Positions 1 through 11,640 of a stretch of 64,000 bases of DNA are shown piece after piece. Numbering within the stretch: position 1 is the stretch's first letter; each line of letters opens with the position of its first letter. The notes under the pieces were generated by a model. The model made no database searches, was not told where the DNA came from, and was given only the letters and a program-made list of their open reading frames with translations. Position numbers and translations under genes: made by a program. Origin of the DNA: Hysterangium stoloniferum (taxonomy: Eukaryota; Basidiomycota; Agaricomycetes; Hysterangiales; Hysterangiaceae); NCBI GenBank assembly GCA_015178975.1, contig WHVD01000002.1:744001-808000 (forward strand). Direction: 5' to 3'.

Positions 1-2334
1 TGCGAATGGTAAAAAATGTTCTTTTGATGTTGACACAGTTGAATACTTAGGTTTTATGATGGGACCTGATGGTCTCCACATGGACAACTCTAAAATTCAA
101 GTCATTCAAGATTGGCCAGAACCCCGAAAGGTTAAGGACATTCAGTCCTTTTTAGGCTTTGCCAATTTTTATCGTCGTTTCATTCACAACTACTCAAAAA
201 TTACTGTCCACTCACTCATCTTACTTGTAAAGACGCCCCGTGGAATTTGTCTGAAGGATGCCAAATGGCATTCCAGGAGTTGAAAAGTGCATTTACATCT
301 GCCCCTATTTTGTCGCACTGGAAGCCTGACGTTCAACTCATTGTGGAAACTGATGCCTCGGATTATGCACTTGCTGCGATTTTGTCCATTTTGGACACCG
401 ATGGTGAAGTACACCCAGTAGCTTTTTTATCTCACACATTTTCAGCACCCAAAATCAACTACGATGTTCACGATAAGGAACTACTTGCAATATTTGACGC
501 TTTCAAGACATGGCGACATTATTTGGAGGGATCGGCCCACCCGATAGATGTTATAACTGACCACAAGAATTTAGTTTACTTTTCAATCACAAAAATTCTC
601 ACCCGTTGGCAAGCCCGATGGTCCGAATACCTGTCCACTTTCAATATGGTAATTCACTTCCGTCCTGGCCACCTTGGTGGAAAACCCGACGCTATGACTA
701 GATGATGGGATGTCTATCCTAAAGAGGGGAGTAGCGACTACGCCACAGTTAATCTGCATAATTTCAAGCCTATGTTTTCATCGGAACAACTGTCCGCGTC
801 TATCCGAGCCACTTACCTCATTCATCCAGTCTTGTGAAGTGTTATCCTTATGGATACCGAAAAGTTACATCAAGACATACTATCGGCAATTCCATTAGAC
901 CCAGTCACCAAAGCACACCTCGATAACCTGTCTGACCCCGATCAACCCCGATGGTCATTAGACTCACAAGGTTTCATTAGATTTGACAATCGCATCTATG
1001 TACCAGATTCCGATACCCTTCGGCTGCAAATCCTACAACATAAACACAATCACCCGATCTCAGGACATTTCGGCCTCAATAAGACTCTTTCACTTATTAG
1101 AAGAGAATATACATGGCCCGGCATCCAAGATTTTGTTAAGCATTATTGTAAATCTTGTACTACGTGTTTACGCTCTAAATCACAGTGGCACAATCCATAT
1201 GGCCTACTCAAACAATTACCAATACCGGAAAAACCCTGGAACTCGATTTCTATGGATTTCATTGAGCACCTACTGGCATCTGAAGGTCACACAGCAATCC
1301 TAGTTGTTGTGGATCGGCTCACAAAGCAAAGTATTTTCATTCCAACATACGACACGATAACATCTGTACAGTTAGCTGAATTATTCGTCACCCACGTATT
1401 TTCCAAGCATGGTGTTCCGTCACATGTCACATCCAATCGTGGATCCGAGTTTGTCTCTCACTTTTTTACATCACTCGGAAAAGCACTAGACATGAAGCTA
1501 CATTTCACTTCGGGCTATCACCCGGAAGGCGACGGCCAAACCGAACACAAGAATCAAACTTTGGAACAGTACATCCGTGTCTATTGTAACTACCAACAAG
1601 ACAATTGGAAATCACTACTACCGCTAGCCGAATTCACATATAACAACACACCGAATGCCACTACTGGCATTTCGCCTTTCTTCGCAAATAAAGGCTACAA
1701 CTCCAATATCGCAATCCACCCAGAACACGATCTCGCATCCACCCATGCTCAAGACTTCATTACAGACCTTGACAAGCTACATCAAGAACTTCGTAAAACT
1801 ATCGCAATGGCCCAAGAATGATACCAATGGTCTGCAGATAAGAATAGACTCCCACCTCCTGATTTCAAGATCGGAGACCGAGTATTCGTTAAAGCCGGGT
1901 TTTTCCGAACTACTAGACCCTCCAAGAAGCTCTCTGAAAAAGATTTAGGTCCTTTTGAAGTTATAGCACAAGCTGGCATGCTTTCATGGATGCTTCAGCT
2001 CCCCGACAACATGTGTGCAGTGCACCCAGTATTTCATGTATCTAGGTTAGAACCTTGTGTTGCTAACAGTATACCGGATTGCATACAACCACCACCTCCA
2101 CCCGTGATCATTGATGGAGAACCTGAATTCAAGATATCAGAAATCCTAGACTCAAAAATCAACAATTGCCGACGCTCATGCAAATTACTTTATTTGGTTA
2201 AATGGGCTGGCTATGAAGGAACAGATGAAGAAACTTCGTGGATTCTAGTTACAGAACTTGGCAATGCCTTGGAAATTGTTTTAGGATTTCATCAAGCCTA
2301 TCCGAACAAACCCGGTCCTCTAAATTCTTTATAG
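1..2334 (+). pseudogene. gypsy pol fossil: RT end, RNase H, integrase, chromodomain
   Basis: The RT end (56-205, QSFLGFANFYRRF) is in frame 2. One base appears to be missing near 206-208, after which everything lies in frame 1 up to 2334. RNase H spans about 310-700 (ETDASDYAL, then HYLEG). The integrase zinc motif is near 1040-1170 and its core runs from about 1230. The catalytic triad is D (MDF, near 1254), N instead of the second D (AAT at 1435-1437 in SNRGSEF), and E in GQTE (1543-1545), with DD35E spacing. In-frame TGA codons sit at 703-705, 835-837 and 1819-1821, all where an Arg CGA is plausible. The chromodomain (YLVKWAGYEGTDEETSW) ends at 2334. Decay looks like C-to-T or G-to-A change. 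Confidence 0.9.
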
Positions 2335-2680
2335 GTTTTTCATGTGGTACCCGATTTTTTCCGACTATGCCTTATGAAATCACACTTTGTTTTGTTTGTT
2401 TTAAAAATCATTATATTTCTGACTATTTAAAAGTCTCCTCTACCACCTCTCCCTCCTCTCCAGCCTCCGAACCCTCTCCCTCACCAACAGCCACCGATAC
2501 CTCTTCACCGACCCTTTCTGATACCTCTATACCATGCTCATTTCCGTCGCAACTCGACACCTCTAAGTACTGCTCTAGTTGTCCTCCAAGGGACTGTATA
2601 ATGCTGGTTTGTTTCTCCAGCCTGATGCCCAAAAGTCACAATTGCTCGGTCATGAGCCCTTGATGTCACAATGTCTCAAA

Positions 2681-3415
2681 TCAGAACCAAGTTGTCTCCG
2701 AGAAGTAGGTGCACATAAGCCGGTTCTGCTGCTCCAGAGCATCAGCCTGCCGTTCTTGAAAGGACCCATTGCCATCGGCATCCAGGAATACACACCTGAG
2801 TTTTTGGTTGGCACACTCTTGACAGGTGCAGCCCCGACCACTTGCCTGAGTATGGCAAGTCCGACCCCATTTGGTGCACCAGTTGCACTTGGGGTCATTT
2901 TTGGCCCCCGTTTTAGGGGCTTGTTTTTGTTTCTGTAATCAAATTAGAAAACTCCAATTTTAGGTATCCGAACCCACCTTGGGGCTCGACGGCCCTGGTA
3001 CATCTTCCTCATCCTCCTCCTCCTCCTCATCATCGGACTTCGAAGGCGTCACAGCCTTGCGCTGAAAAAAAATAATAATAAGTCGAGCTCGCAAGAGATA
3101 CGGGAATCGACTTACCTTTCCCTCTCGCTTTTCTTTCACCACCTCCTCTTGCACCTGATCAGCCTCCTGCCGCTTTTTCTTCACAAGCACCACATCCCAG
3201 TGCTTATGCACAGCCTCCTCCGCTGCCAGCTTTTTCTCCTCAGCCTCGATGGCCGCCAACTCCTCTCTCTCCTTCCACTCCTCCTCTTCACATGTCTTCC
3301 ATTTTTCCTCGAGTATCCAATGACATTCCTGCACATTGGCTGGTCCACTCAGGACCGACATGGGAGCAACCGTTAACCAAACTGGGAAGGGTTTCGACCC
3401 CGAACCTATGGTCAT
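2681..3415 (-). CDS. antisense spliced ORF inside gypsy element: acidic coiled coil plus Zn-cluster
   Basis: On the minus strand, between pol and the 3' LTR, three exons join in frame: 3415-3116, 3061-2978 and 2932-2681 (211 aa). Intron 1 (54 nt) is GTAAGT...TTTCAG; intron 2 (45 nt) is GTGGGT...TTACAG and contains an in-frame stop, so splicing is required. The first exon is rich in Glu/Lys with heptad-like runs (coiled coil likely), the second is an acidic Asp/Glu run, and the third has six cysteines spaced C-x2-C-x6-C and C-x2-C-x6-C (CNWCTKWGRTC, then CQECANQKLRC), the spacing of fungal Zn2Cys6 clusters. Antisense extra ORFs between pol and the 3' LTR are known from plant LTR elements. Whether this is an element ORF or a captured gene is open. 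Confidence 0.55.
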
Positions 3416-3574
3416 GGAGGTTGAGGGAAGAGAAGTGAAAATTCAAGCACCAGGATGCCTCAAGTTTTTATATGTAAATTTTTGCCAAGTCACATGATGT
3501 TTTGACACACCCAACTGTACCCGACGAGTTTTACATACGGGATCTAGATTTTCGGCCTCCTTGGGATTTCGGCC

Positions 3575-3588
3575 AAATGGGGAGATAC
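3575..3588 (+). other. purine-rich tract next to 3' LTR
   Basis: AAATGGGGAGATAC ends directly before the LTR start TGTTACG. Its position and purine content fit the primer site for plus-strand DNA synthesis of a gypsy element. Confidence 0.6.
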
Positions 3589-4327
3589 TGTTACGACTGT
3601 GTCGCAACCCTATCAGTCCCCGAGGTTGCCACTTATTGACAATTCAAGTTACTGTTCAAGTCACCACATCGGAAACCATCGGCCTCCTGACGCTGATGTA
3701 TGCTTTCATGATGATCAAACTCCATTTACACCCACATCAAGATATATTCGCACTATCTGGTTAAACTTTGATATGTCCCTTTTTATTATGATGATCCGTT
3801 TTATCCTATGTTTCACATATGTCTATATATATCTGTAACCCTCGAACTATTTCCTTTTACCGTAATTCCGCTCTTGGTTATCATCAGCCTCCGAACTAAT
3901 CATAAACTTCCCGTTCCTAGTCAAGCTTATTGTTAATACCGTTTTCCACCTTTCTCCCCATTAGTATTTTCTAGACACCTGTTACTTGTATATGAACCCG
4001 CTGTAGTTGTAGTTACTAGGCAATCAGAATATGGACTCAGAATACCCTCTTATGCCCCTGGAAGTCTCATACTAAGAATTCTGTCTTCTGCCTTCACGTG
4101 CACTCGCCTCCCTTCGGTCCCCGACCCCTTGGCCGGACACTTGACTTATCCCTCGGTTCTGATCGGTAGTTTCACCGAGAGGTACTCGTTGGGACGAGTC
4201 TTTGCCTGCCCGAAATTTAAGGACACCTGACGGACAACTGCGAGGGCACAGCACATAAGCTGAAGCCAAGTCCTTCTGATCGGTCCCCATCAGTCCACCG
4301 ACATTAGTCAGTTTCCAGTTCTTAACA
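3589..4327 (+). repeat. family A LTR (3' LTR of gypsy element)
   Basis: This 739-bp LTR has TG...CA ends (TGTTACGAC...CTTAACA). A reverse copy of nearly the same length, once its insert is removed, lies at 12286-14029; alignment of the two fixes both ends. The LTR carries the conserved block around 4240-4275 (GCACAGCACATAAGCTGAAG) that recurs in other LTRs of the window. Confidence 0.85.
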
Positions 4328-4640
4328 GTTGATAATCAATTCAAGAGTGTCTCCATTCTTTTTTGGGGCTTTAGGTGTTTTGGATTGTACCTTTTTAACC
4401 TATTAAAATATACTAGTTCCTTGGTTAGTCCCCTCACTTTAATGCCATAGTTTCAAACTTCATATGAAACCCAAAGATGCATCGCCAAAGGATTTGACAA
4501 TTGTAACATTTAGAGGACTTGTTTGTACTGGAAAGGCCTTCAGTGTTGCACAAGCTTTGGTATGTATGTTATGATATATATTAGATGTACATATATGCCA
4601 ATTTATCACTATTGGAGATCACTCCTGACAGAATATTTGG

Positions 4641-4820
4641 TGTTGGAATATGTGGTTTGGAACCCTAAGTACCCACATGTATCCATAGTAGTCCTCATCC
4701 ATGGCTTTGGCTCTGTCCATGATACAGTCATATGAGTTTGGTCACTTTGGGTGACTATTATGTATTTGTGTTAGGATCACTATTTTGTGTCTCAATCCCT
4801 CCTATTCTCTCATTCTAATA
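4641..4820 (+). repeat. family C solo LTR, 180 bp
   Basis: TGTTGGAATATGTGG...CATTCTAATA matches the 185-bp LTR at 13125-13309 along its length. The last CA has become TA, and no clear 5-bp target duplication remains (TTTGG left, GGAGG right), so this copy is older than its relative. Outside it, 4328-5420 holds no gene I can support. Confidence 0.6.
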
Positions 4821-5420
4821 GGAGGTAAATTGGGTCATTTAATTGAGGTTTAAAAGTTAATCTTACATGAGTCCCTTTAGCTTGTGTAAATGCCCTGTGG
4901 GTTACCCAGAGCTATGCACTGGCTTTGCCTCACTCCATCTCAGAGTTGTGACTTAAATATCAGATGAGGAATTTTAGGCTTTTTGCTTGTACCATGTGTC
5001 CTGTCAGACCCTGCCTAAATAAACTTCAACATGATATACTACTGATCTCCTTCTGTTTAGCCTCTTGAAGGAGATGCTCAACGTTTTCATGTATTGGACA
5101 CAATATATATTATTAATGGAAACTCCAAAATTTGAGAGAGAAGACCCCAAAATCGAGAAAAGGTGAGGAAATTAGAGTTATTTCGATTTTCTGAACCTCG
5201 CTGGCTTACATATATTATCACCGGATGATTTGCAAATACACTGTATTGTGTGGTCACATGCGTGAGATGATGGGACTGCAGATAGGCGAGGTTCACTTCG
5301 ATTCTTTTGGACACTATCAATAGCATAGCGTTATCCTTTGAGCTATATATAGGTACCCTGAGAAAGGCATAATAAGGATTCCACACCAACAAAGAACAAC
5401 AGTTCTCGCTAGCTGCCCTC

Positions 5421-6525
5421 ATGTCCTTTGGAACTTTACCTCTACTTAAGCAAGTGAAAACATTTGGGAATGTCGCGCATGGCACATTCTGGGTTGAATA
5501 TCCTTCTGGCCTTTTGGATTTGACACGCTCTCGGCCACCGGCAGCTGCAACTTCAGAGCCGCCTGCCAAGGAGGGTGGTCACTTGGAGTTCGAGGTTGAC
5601 GGGAACAGGAAAGTTCGCATTGACCCGACGCAGTCTGCAATCGTGATTGTCGACATGCAAAAGTGAAGTCTCCAGGTTTCATAGGGGCAAGACAATACTA
5701 ATATTAAAATTCTCAGTTTTTTCCTTCACCCGGAACTCTTAGACCATCCCACTGGTCTGGCTTGTGTGGACCCATTGATGAGACTATTACCGTTCCTGCG
5801 CGAAAAAGGGGTCCGTATTATCTGGCTGTAAATTTTAGAAATTCTAATTATATTCGATTCTCTGACGAAAATCAAAGAAACTGGGGATTAACTGAGAAAG
5901 AACTCAAAACGCTTCCGCCGGTCCTTATTCGTTCATTCACCAAGGAGGGCGAGGGCGGTTTCGGCTGCGACCTTGGTGGAAACTGGGGCCCGGCCCTCAT
6001 GCGAGGAGCCGCAAATTCCGACTTGTACGGTCCCTTGCATGACGAATGGTTGAAGGGGGAAAAGGCCGGGACAGACGTTTGGTTCCACAAGAACAGGTGA
6101 TGAGCCAGCCACCATGCAATACGGTGTACGTGTGTTGACGTTCGACGCAGGGTTGGTGGACTATGGGGACCTGGTACTGCGGCTGGATTGTATCTGAAAG
6201 AGGAGGGCATCAATACACTCCTCTTCGCCGGCGTGAATACTGATCAGGCGAGAGGCTGATGGCGTGCTTATCTATGTCTTTGGGGTACTAATGGTCAGTT
6301 TAGTGTGTCCTCGGAACACTGATCGACGCATACTTTGGAGGATACGATAATATATTGATCAAGGACGCCGCCGCAACTACGACACCATCTCACGGACAGT
6401 CGAACGTCATCTACAATACGCAATCGGTAGGTCTCCCTGCCCTGCTCTTTAACCTCCTCTCATTTGTTGCCCATCAGCTATTCGGCTTTGTTACAGGAAG
6501 TGAGAATATTTTGAAGTCCACTTAG
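5421..6525 (+). CDS. isochorismatase-like cysteine hydrolase, six exons, 279 aa
   Basis: Exons 5421-5662, 5717-5827, 5878-6096, 6151-6247, 6304-6426 and 6478-6525 join to one frame of 280 codons. Family motifs: VIVDMQN (Asp78), WGLTE, WFHKNR (Lys189), GLWGPGTA, and TDQ|CVLGTLIDAY (Cys224). Asp, Lys and Cys are the expected catalytic triad and all are present. The family hydrolyses isochorismate-like, amide or nicotinamide-type substrates; the substrate here is unknown, probably in the cytosol. Introns are 50-56 nt. Four have GT-AG ends; the fourth (6248-6303) starts GC (CAG|GCGAGA) but has a good TACTAAT branch site and AG end. It stands alone among transposons with no cluster partners. The start ATG gives an N-terminal extension of about 70 residues before the core. 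Confidence 0.85.
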
Positions 6526-8470
6526 TTTGGTATCTGGTCTGTCTCCGCCAGAAAATGTGAGGCATTTCAAACATGTATATTAGGAGAAACAACGTTACCT
6601 GCCAATATATCATGCAATACCATGAAAATTCCGTATACACCCCATCCACCATAGTCAGCCGCCCGTCTCTCGAACCACACCCTCACAGTCCACATAACTC
6701 TCCTTACCACGCCATCATCGCCATGGACGTACATCAGTATGTAAAATGGTTGTAAGCGCTGGGAGGAAGTACCCATATTCTGCGACGCCCCAGGCTGCTG
6801 CAGACGCTCCACAACGTCCAGGAGCTAGAATCGAGGGACTTTCTCGGGAACCGGACAGATCAAAAACTGGTTTACTGATTAGTGGAATCTAGGAGAGAAG
6901 CGTGAAGTTTATCACTGTCAGACGAACTTGAAGAAGGAGCGAACAAAGAGGACTGAAGATATATGGGTCGTAGGGGGTGACTGATATCGAGGACTGCGTC
7001 GAAAAAAGCGAAGGAGAGGTCACATGCAATAAGTCTGAACTAAAATTGCGAACGGTAAAAGAGGGGGAAATATTTACACCTAAAACACTTTAGTACCCTC
7101 GCTGTGATTGAGTCCGCATTGTAACGCTACAGTGCATGCCATGCTACTGATCCCTGGCTGCCGGTGTGTAAATGTAGGCTTGTCATTTTACTATTAGATA
7201 TTCCAAACTATATGGATGGCAGAAACCACTTTACTATACTAGTCTACTAGTGAGCCGCACAGCAAGAGCGTGTCGCTTGCAATATTAAATGCCCGACTGA
7301 ACTGCTTTAACAGGTTTAAGGGCATATCTCGCCATTTTCTGGCTCTGTCAGAGTTTCTGTGTGGTTCTCGTACACTGTCTGACACATTTGACTCCTAGTT
7401 CCCCAGATCCCAGCATCGCCAATGTTCGCCCGCCGGATAATAAAAGCGGTCACATTGAATAGCCTACCTCCTAAAATACTCTCGAATATGTCTTTTCAGT
7501 CAACGACCAACCTATGTCCAATGCTATCAGGCTCTTGCTTAGTAGACACGACTACAACGCATATAATTCCTTCGCGGTGCCATACTTAACGGCCACTCTC
7601 TCGCTGGTTCTGGAATAACCCGCCTAATATGAAAGAGAAATATAAAGAGGGACATATCTAGCTCATTGATCTTTCTTCACTGCAACCAAGCCAACAAAAT
7701 GACAACAAACAGAAATACTGTGATGGATCCCAGAGGTCCGTAGAGAATCCTCATTCGGCAAGTTCGTGGTTACCATGTCGGAGATAGCCGCGAATCCCGC
7801 TCCATTTAGCCGCTAGGTACCGAAGTTCTCCCTGAGGCGGTGCACCTGATTCGGATTCCGCTGGTACCAGTCAAGACACATAAATTTAGATTAGAAGCTG
7901 GCTGACAGTGTCACACGGAGAATGGCACCAGACTGTGGACTGTTATATGATAAATTATTTCTCTGCCTCTCCACCTACTCTCGCTTCCTCAAACTTAGAG
8001 TACGATCATTAGGCCCACTTTTCCCCTATCACCATCGACAAGGCACGAGCACTTTTAGAAAAGCCGGGAAGGTCCAGACGTCTGTCTCTAAATCCGGTAC
8101 ATGTTGACATTTGCTTGATGACATCACCTTCTACTACTGAGCTGAATGATTTCAGAAGTTAATGTGAGAGACGGACTCATCTGCTCGGGTTAACTGCAAA
8201 GTGCCAGTTTAATTTCATAAGGCATTGCGTTTCTCCAGGTAGTTTGTTTTTGGTACACAGACGGCGCGCGCTGTTGACGCAGATTCAATGGTGGGCGTAT
8301 CAAGAAGCACGCTTGACATGTTTTCATGAATACTCATCTATGAATGATAAAAGAAATATTACAACGTGACCTATTAGCAGAATGCCAAGAGCGCTGACGG
8401 CAGAAAAAATTTCAATTTCAAGGATTCATATCTTCAAGTGTACCTGCAATTCCCACAAACATACACAGCA
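6526..8470. other. stretch without supported gene
   Basis: Apart from the weak fossil at 7699-7905 I see only short unrelated ORFs. A minus-strand ORF at 6812-6567 (81 aa) has no recognisable motif and no splice partner. CpG content is normal, so this is not the decayed type of DNA found at 23-31 kb. Confidence 0.5.
7699..7905 (+). pseudogene. weak coding fossil, unknown protein
   Basis: ATG at 7699 follows a TATAA-like, AC-rich leader (AACAAAATGACAAC). The frame runs 68 codons to TGA 7903-7905 but is cut by TAG at 7741-7743 and 7807-7809. The part after the second stop (GTEVLPEAVHLIRIPLV) reads like protein. I do not recognise the family. It could equally be chance. Confidence 0.25.
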
Positions 8471-9248
8471 TCAATCCCGCATCCACACCATTATGCTTGG
8501 CCACAACTTGGCTATAGCACAGATAGATGATCACGACCGTCACGTGGGGTCGTGGGCAGCCGTGGTTTATATATTTCCTGAAAACGTATTGTCATCTCAC
8601 ACGCTGTCCTTTTGATACCCATGATATAGGAGACCGTCCAGTTAAGAAGTCCGGCAATATTGTCTTAAATCACAATGGCTCAGTCGGTGTCGTCTGGCAC
8701 CGCCAGTTTCAATTAGTTCCGACTTGAGCCCGAAATAGTGTATTTAACGCGACATCTCGTTTTGTCCTTGAAGTAAATAAATGGTACAAGTTTTTGAGTT
8801 CTGCATAGACTTGTTCCAGTTCAAATGTTGTTTGTTAATGGTATGCAATGCATGTTAGCACTTAACCCGTCCAATCTCACAGTTGTTATGTGGATACACA
8901 TTTACCATAATCCAGATGCAGGCTATACAATACAGTTGCCCTGAATCGCTGAATCAGCACATAACTTTTTCTTGATTGTTTTTCCCAGACTATGTACAAT
9001 TTGCCCCATGAGATTTGCTCTTTTTGAGATTGTTACTCGAACCCTTGTACCTTCGGTGACTGGTCTGTGACTGAATTGGCAAGTGCGAATCAATAAACAA
9101 CCCTCATCTAGTAGTACATCATAATGTCTGCCGATTATTTATCGAAGACCTTTCTTATCGCACCCGTTCCTGACGGCTGTGGGCCTGCCAATCAGAGAGG
9201 GGTTGAAATAAAAGCGACGTCTTCAAAGGCGTCTACATAGCTCCTCAG

Positions 9249-10870
9249 ATGGCTTCCCCCAACTGTGCGTTATTTCCACCAGGTGATACATGTACGACAT
9301 GCTTGAGTAGGGGACAGTCGATAGGTCTCACTGTGAGCAGGGCGTGTCTCTTTTCGTTTCCCGTTCCTTATCGTGTCTGCCCGCCAAGGTTGCGACCGTA
9401 ACGGGTGTAATATCGACCCTGGCGGTGTCAGTTGTGTTCTGTCTTGTTATTGTGAGTGAATCATTATTACCAAAAGCTATATATTGACTGGGCGGAGTGT
9501 CTATAGAAAAATGTCATTTTGTACAAACGACTAGTACCCTCTACGGAATGGCGGCTGTTCTCGTCCCCTTTAGATGTTTATATGGTAGACATCCAACATG
9601 AATAAGCGATAGATACGAGTACTGATTAGTTTCGCCACACACCAGGCTGCTCTACTTTTTTTTGATTTTTGCCAAGGCGTAGGGAAGGTGTTTAATGTCA
9701 AATGGCTCAATGAAGGGCTTGTCCAATGTGGTGGCTATTGTACTGCACAGGGTAAGGATCATTTCATGACGGTCCCGATCTTGGTTCATAACTATCACCA
9801 GGCATAGTCCAACAAATCGGCGAAACAGGCGTTGCGCAGTCCACACTCGTTCGTAACGGTTTTTTTTTGTAATTTACTCTCGTTGACATTAGTTATTATT
9901 AGGCAATCGCTGTTCACACATTCATCATTATATTCTTCAGAGAGGGTGGAAAAGCGGTCAGAACATCTGTTATCGTCGTCATCGCTATAGGGCTCTTTGT
10001 CTTTCTTTTCCCAGCAATTGGTGCTGGGGTTCTCAGAGATGGAGATAGTCGATATATAACACCAACCCCGTGAGTCATACTACTCGACATTTTTAGCCTG
10101 ATTATTGACGTGTATTACAGATATTGTAAGTCTACGACAAACTAATGTAACTACCCTACGAGACTAACCGCCAACCAGGGTGCTGGCTTAGCCCAAAGCA
10201 CATAGGGGCACAGGTTGGAGGTGAATATTTTTGGATGTGGCTCTCCGCCTTCGTTTCCCTCGCCCTGTACATTCCACTCTACCTGCAACTTGCCGGATAC
10301 ATAAATGTGACATGGACCGGAAATCACTGGTGGCAGTTCCGAATTGTGCGACCTGAAAGGTCGAAGGATCAGGGGATCTTGACCTCGTCGAAACCGTCTA
10401 GGCAGGCATTTTTTATGCTTCTGTGAGCTTAAAATTCGGCTATCAGTCGTCGGGTGATAGGGAGTTTCTAACTGAGCTTCATTGCCATGACAGATATCCT
10501 ATTTCGTATTTCTTTTTGGTCCTTCCAGATTCCGTAGTGCGGTGGATAACGTTTACAGGCGAGATGAATACCCCGTCTTCAGCAACTTTTTTTGCCACAA
10601 CTGTCTTCGGTCTCAGTGGGGTCGTTAATGTCGCATTATTATACTTTGGGAGGCCTGGTAAGGAGATTCGGAAACTCTTCTCTTTTTTTTTTCGAATGCA
10701 GGTTGATCATGTCATTCATAGGATTGTTATTGCTTAACGGCCCGTCACCTAGGAGCGTCGCAGACCAGCGCTGGCAACAAACAAATTTGAGTCAAGTATC
10801 AGACGGAAATATACACCTTCCACGATTGAGAAACACACATCCGGTTTTGGGGTCGACCGAGGAACTTTGA
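9249..10870 (+). CDS. 7TM receptor (fungal cAMP-receptor/Git3-like GPCR), copy 1, about 368 aa
   Basis: Ten exons are deduced by splicing in parallel with the two paralogs. E1 begins ATG 9249 (MASPNCALFPPGD, short extracellular N-terminus) and the gene ends at TGA 10868-10870. Membrane segments in order: VATVTGVISTLAVSVVF, the segment after SPLDVYM, the one around ETGVAQSTLAIAVHTF, TSVIVVIAIG, FWMWLSAFVSLALYIPLYL, AFFMLLYPISYFF and TVFGLSGVVNVALLYFG. This pattern, with KNV..LYKRLVP..EW after TM1 and YCTAQG before TM3, is that of fungal family receptors related to Dictyostelium cAMP receptors and Git3. Exon 7 is only 5 nt (10121-10125). The cytosolic tail ends TEEL. No disabling change seen. 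Ligand unknown; it should sit in the plasma membrane and couple to a G protein. Confidence 0.8.
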
Positions 10871-11410
10871 TGATTTCCGCAGCTTTTGTGTCAGAGTATC
10901 AGTAGGATCATTGGTATTTATAATTTTGCGTTGTACTTTATGTCTTCTATCACCAGATACCCGGCGAACGATCCTGTAATGCGTCAAATCTGGGCTCCAC
11001 AACAGCTCAAATGGCATTCTTATATCACTACAACCACTACCACTTTGATATATCCCAAAATTAATAGAGACTTGAAATCGCGTGCTGATAGATATTGAGG
11101 AAATAGACATTGTTGAAACATATCATGAACCTATTCAAGCCATGGCCCATTTCTCATTTAAGAGAACCTGTTTTGATCCATCCGCTGACTTCTCGAGACA
11201 TGTTATAGACATAGAACGCAGCTGTATCTGGGCGGCCACAATGATGACAGTGGCATTCATTGGTGGGTTCGCACCACAACAGCCTTCGTCATTTTCTGGA
11301 GAAGGCGGTGAAGTAGTGCCTGGTCTAGAAAATTGACCGGATTGTTTCGCAGTGTTCCCTGGGACAACCCGCATATGAAAAATAGACAGGGTGGTTCGGA
11401 TTTGATGTTG

Positions 11411-11640
11411 ATGGCAGAGGATGCCAAACCAATAAGAATCCCTTTAGCGTCAGAAAGAGGGGAGCACAAGGAAGGGACTTGAAAGGTTTACCGGCGCCGA
11501 CTGGGAACGCAGGAACACCAGCATTCGATCTCCTTTGCCAGAGACGGTCACGCGGTATCCTGGGCTCGAAAGAGTAGCCTGTAGTCCTGCCGTCAACCAT
11601 CGAATATAGCTCAGTGACACGAAATGGGGCCATGGAACAG
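11411..11640 (+). pseudogene. copia pol fossil (end of RT and RNase H) in receptor unit 1
   Basis: Fragments in shifting frames resemble the copia landmarks M-E-D-x-K-P-x-x-x-P-L-A (MAEDAKPIRIPLASE), D-A-D-W and the AVSWSSK...STIEAEY block. It sits at the same place behind all three receptor genes and so was fixed in the unit before duplication. Confidence 0.5.

Larger units (their letters stand above)
1..4327 (+). mobile_element. Ty3/gypsy chromovirus, 3' part, enters from left edge
   Basis: The window opens inside the pol gene of a Ty3/gypsy retroelement. In order I see the reverse transcriptase end, RNase H, integrase with HHCC zinc motif, chromodomain, an antisense spliced ORF, a purine-rich tract and a 739-bp LTR that starts TGTTACG and ends TTAACA. 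The domain order RT-RNaseH-IN-chromodomain is that of chromoviruses. The 5' LTR, gag and protease lie outside the window, so the target duplication cannot be checked. The element is dead: one frameshift, three stop codons and an altered integrase residue. Confidence 0.9.
8472..11640 (+). repeat. receptor-bearing segmental repeat, copy 1
   Basis: Aligns base by base with 40830-43850 and, from about 9055, with 32339-34920. All three contain the same receptor gene with its introns, followed by the same copia pol fossil. Introns are kept, so the copies spread as DNA segments, not as retrocopies. Confidence 0.85.

Noticed and set aside
2423..2632. Acidic minus ORF after the gypsy chromodomain
   Set aside because: It is a reading of a CT-rich, low-complexity stretch; no conserved motif.
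5087..5569. 160-codon minus ORF overlapping the hydrolase start
   Set aside because: No homology signal, opposite to a gene with clear catalytic motifs, and it spans the hydrolase promoter.
10799..11110. Minus-strand ORFs behind the receptor genes (about 70-103 codons) as genes
   Set aside because: They overlap the receptor's last exon, differ in length among the three copies and have no motif.
11325..11633. 102-codon minus ORF in the receptor unit
   Set aside because: It is antisense to the copia pol fossil and not kept in the other units.
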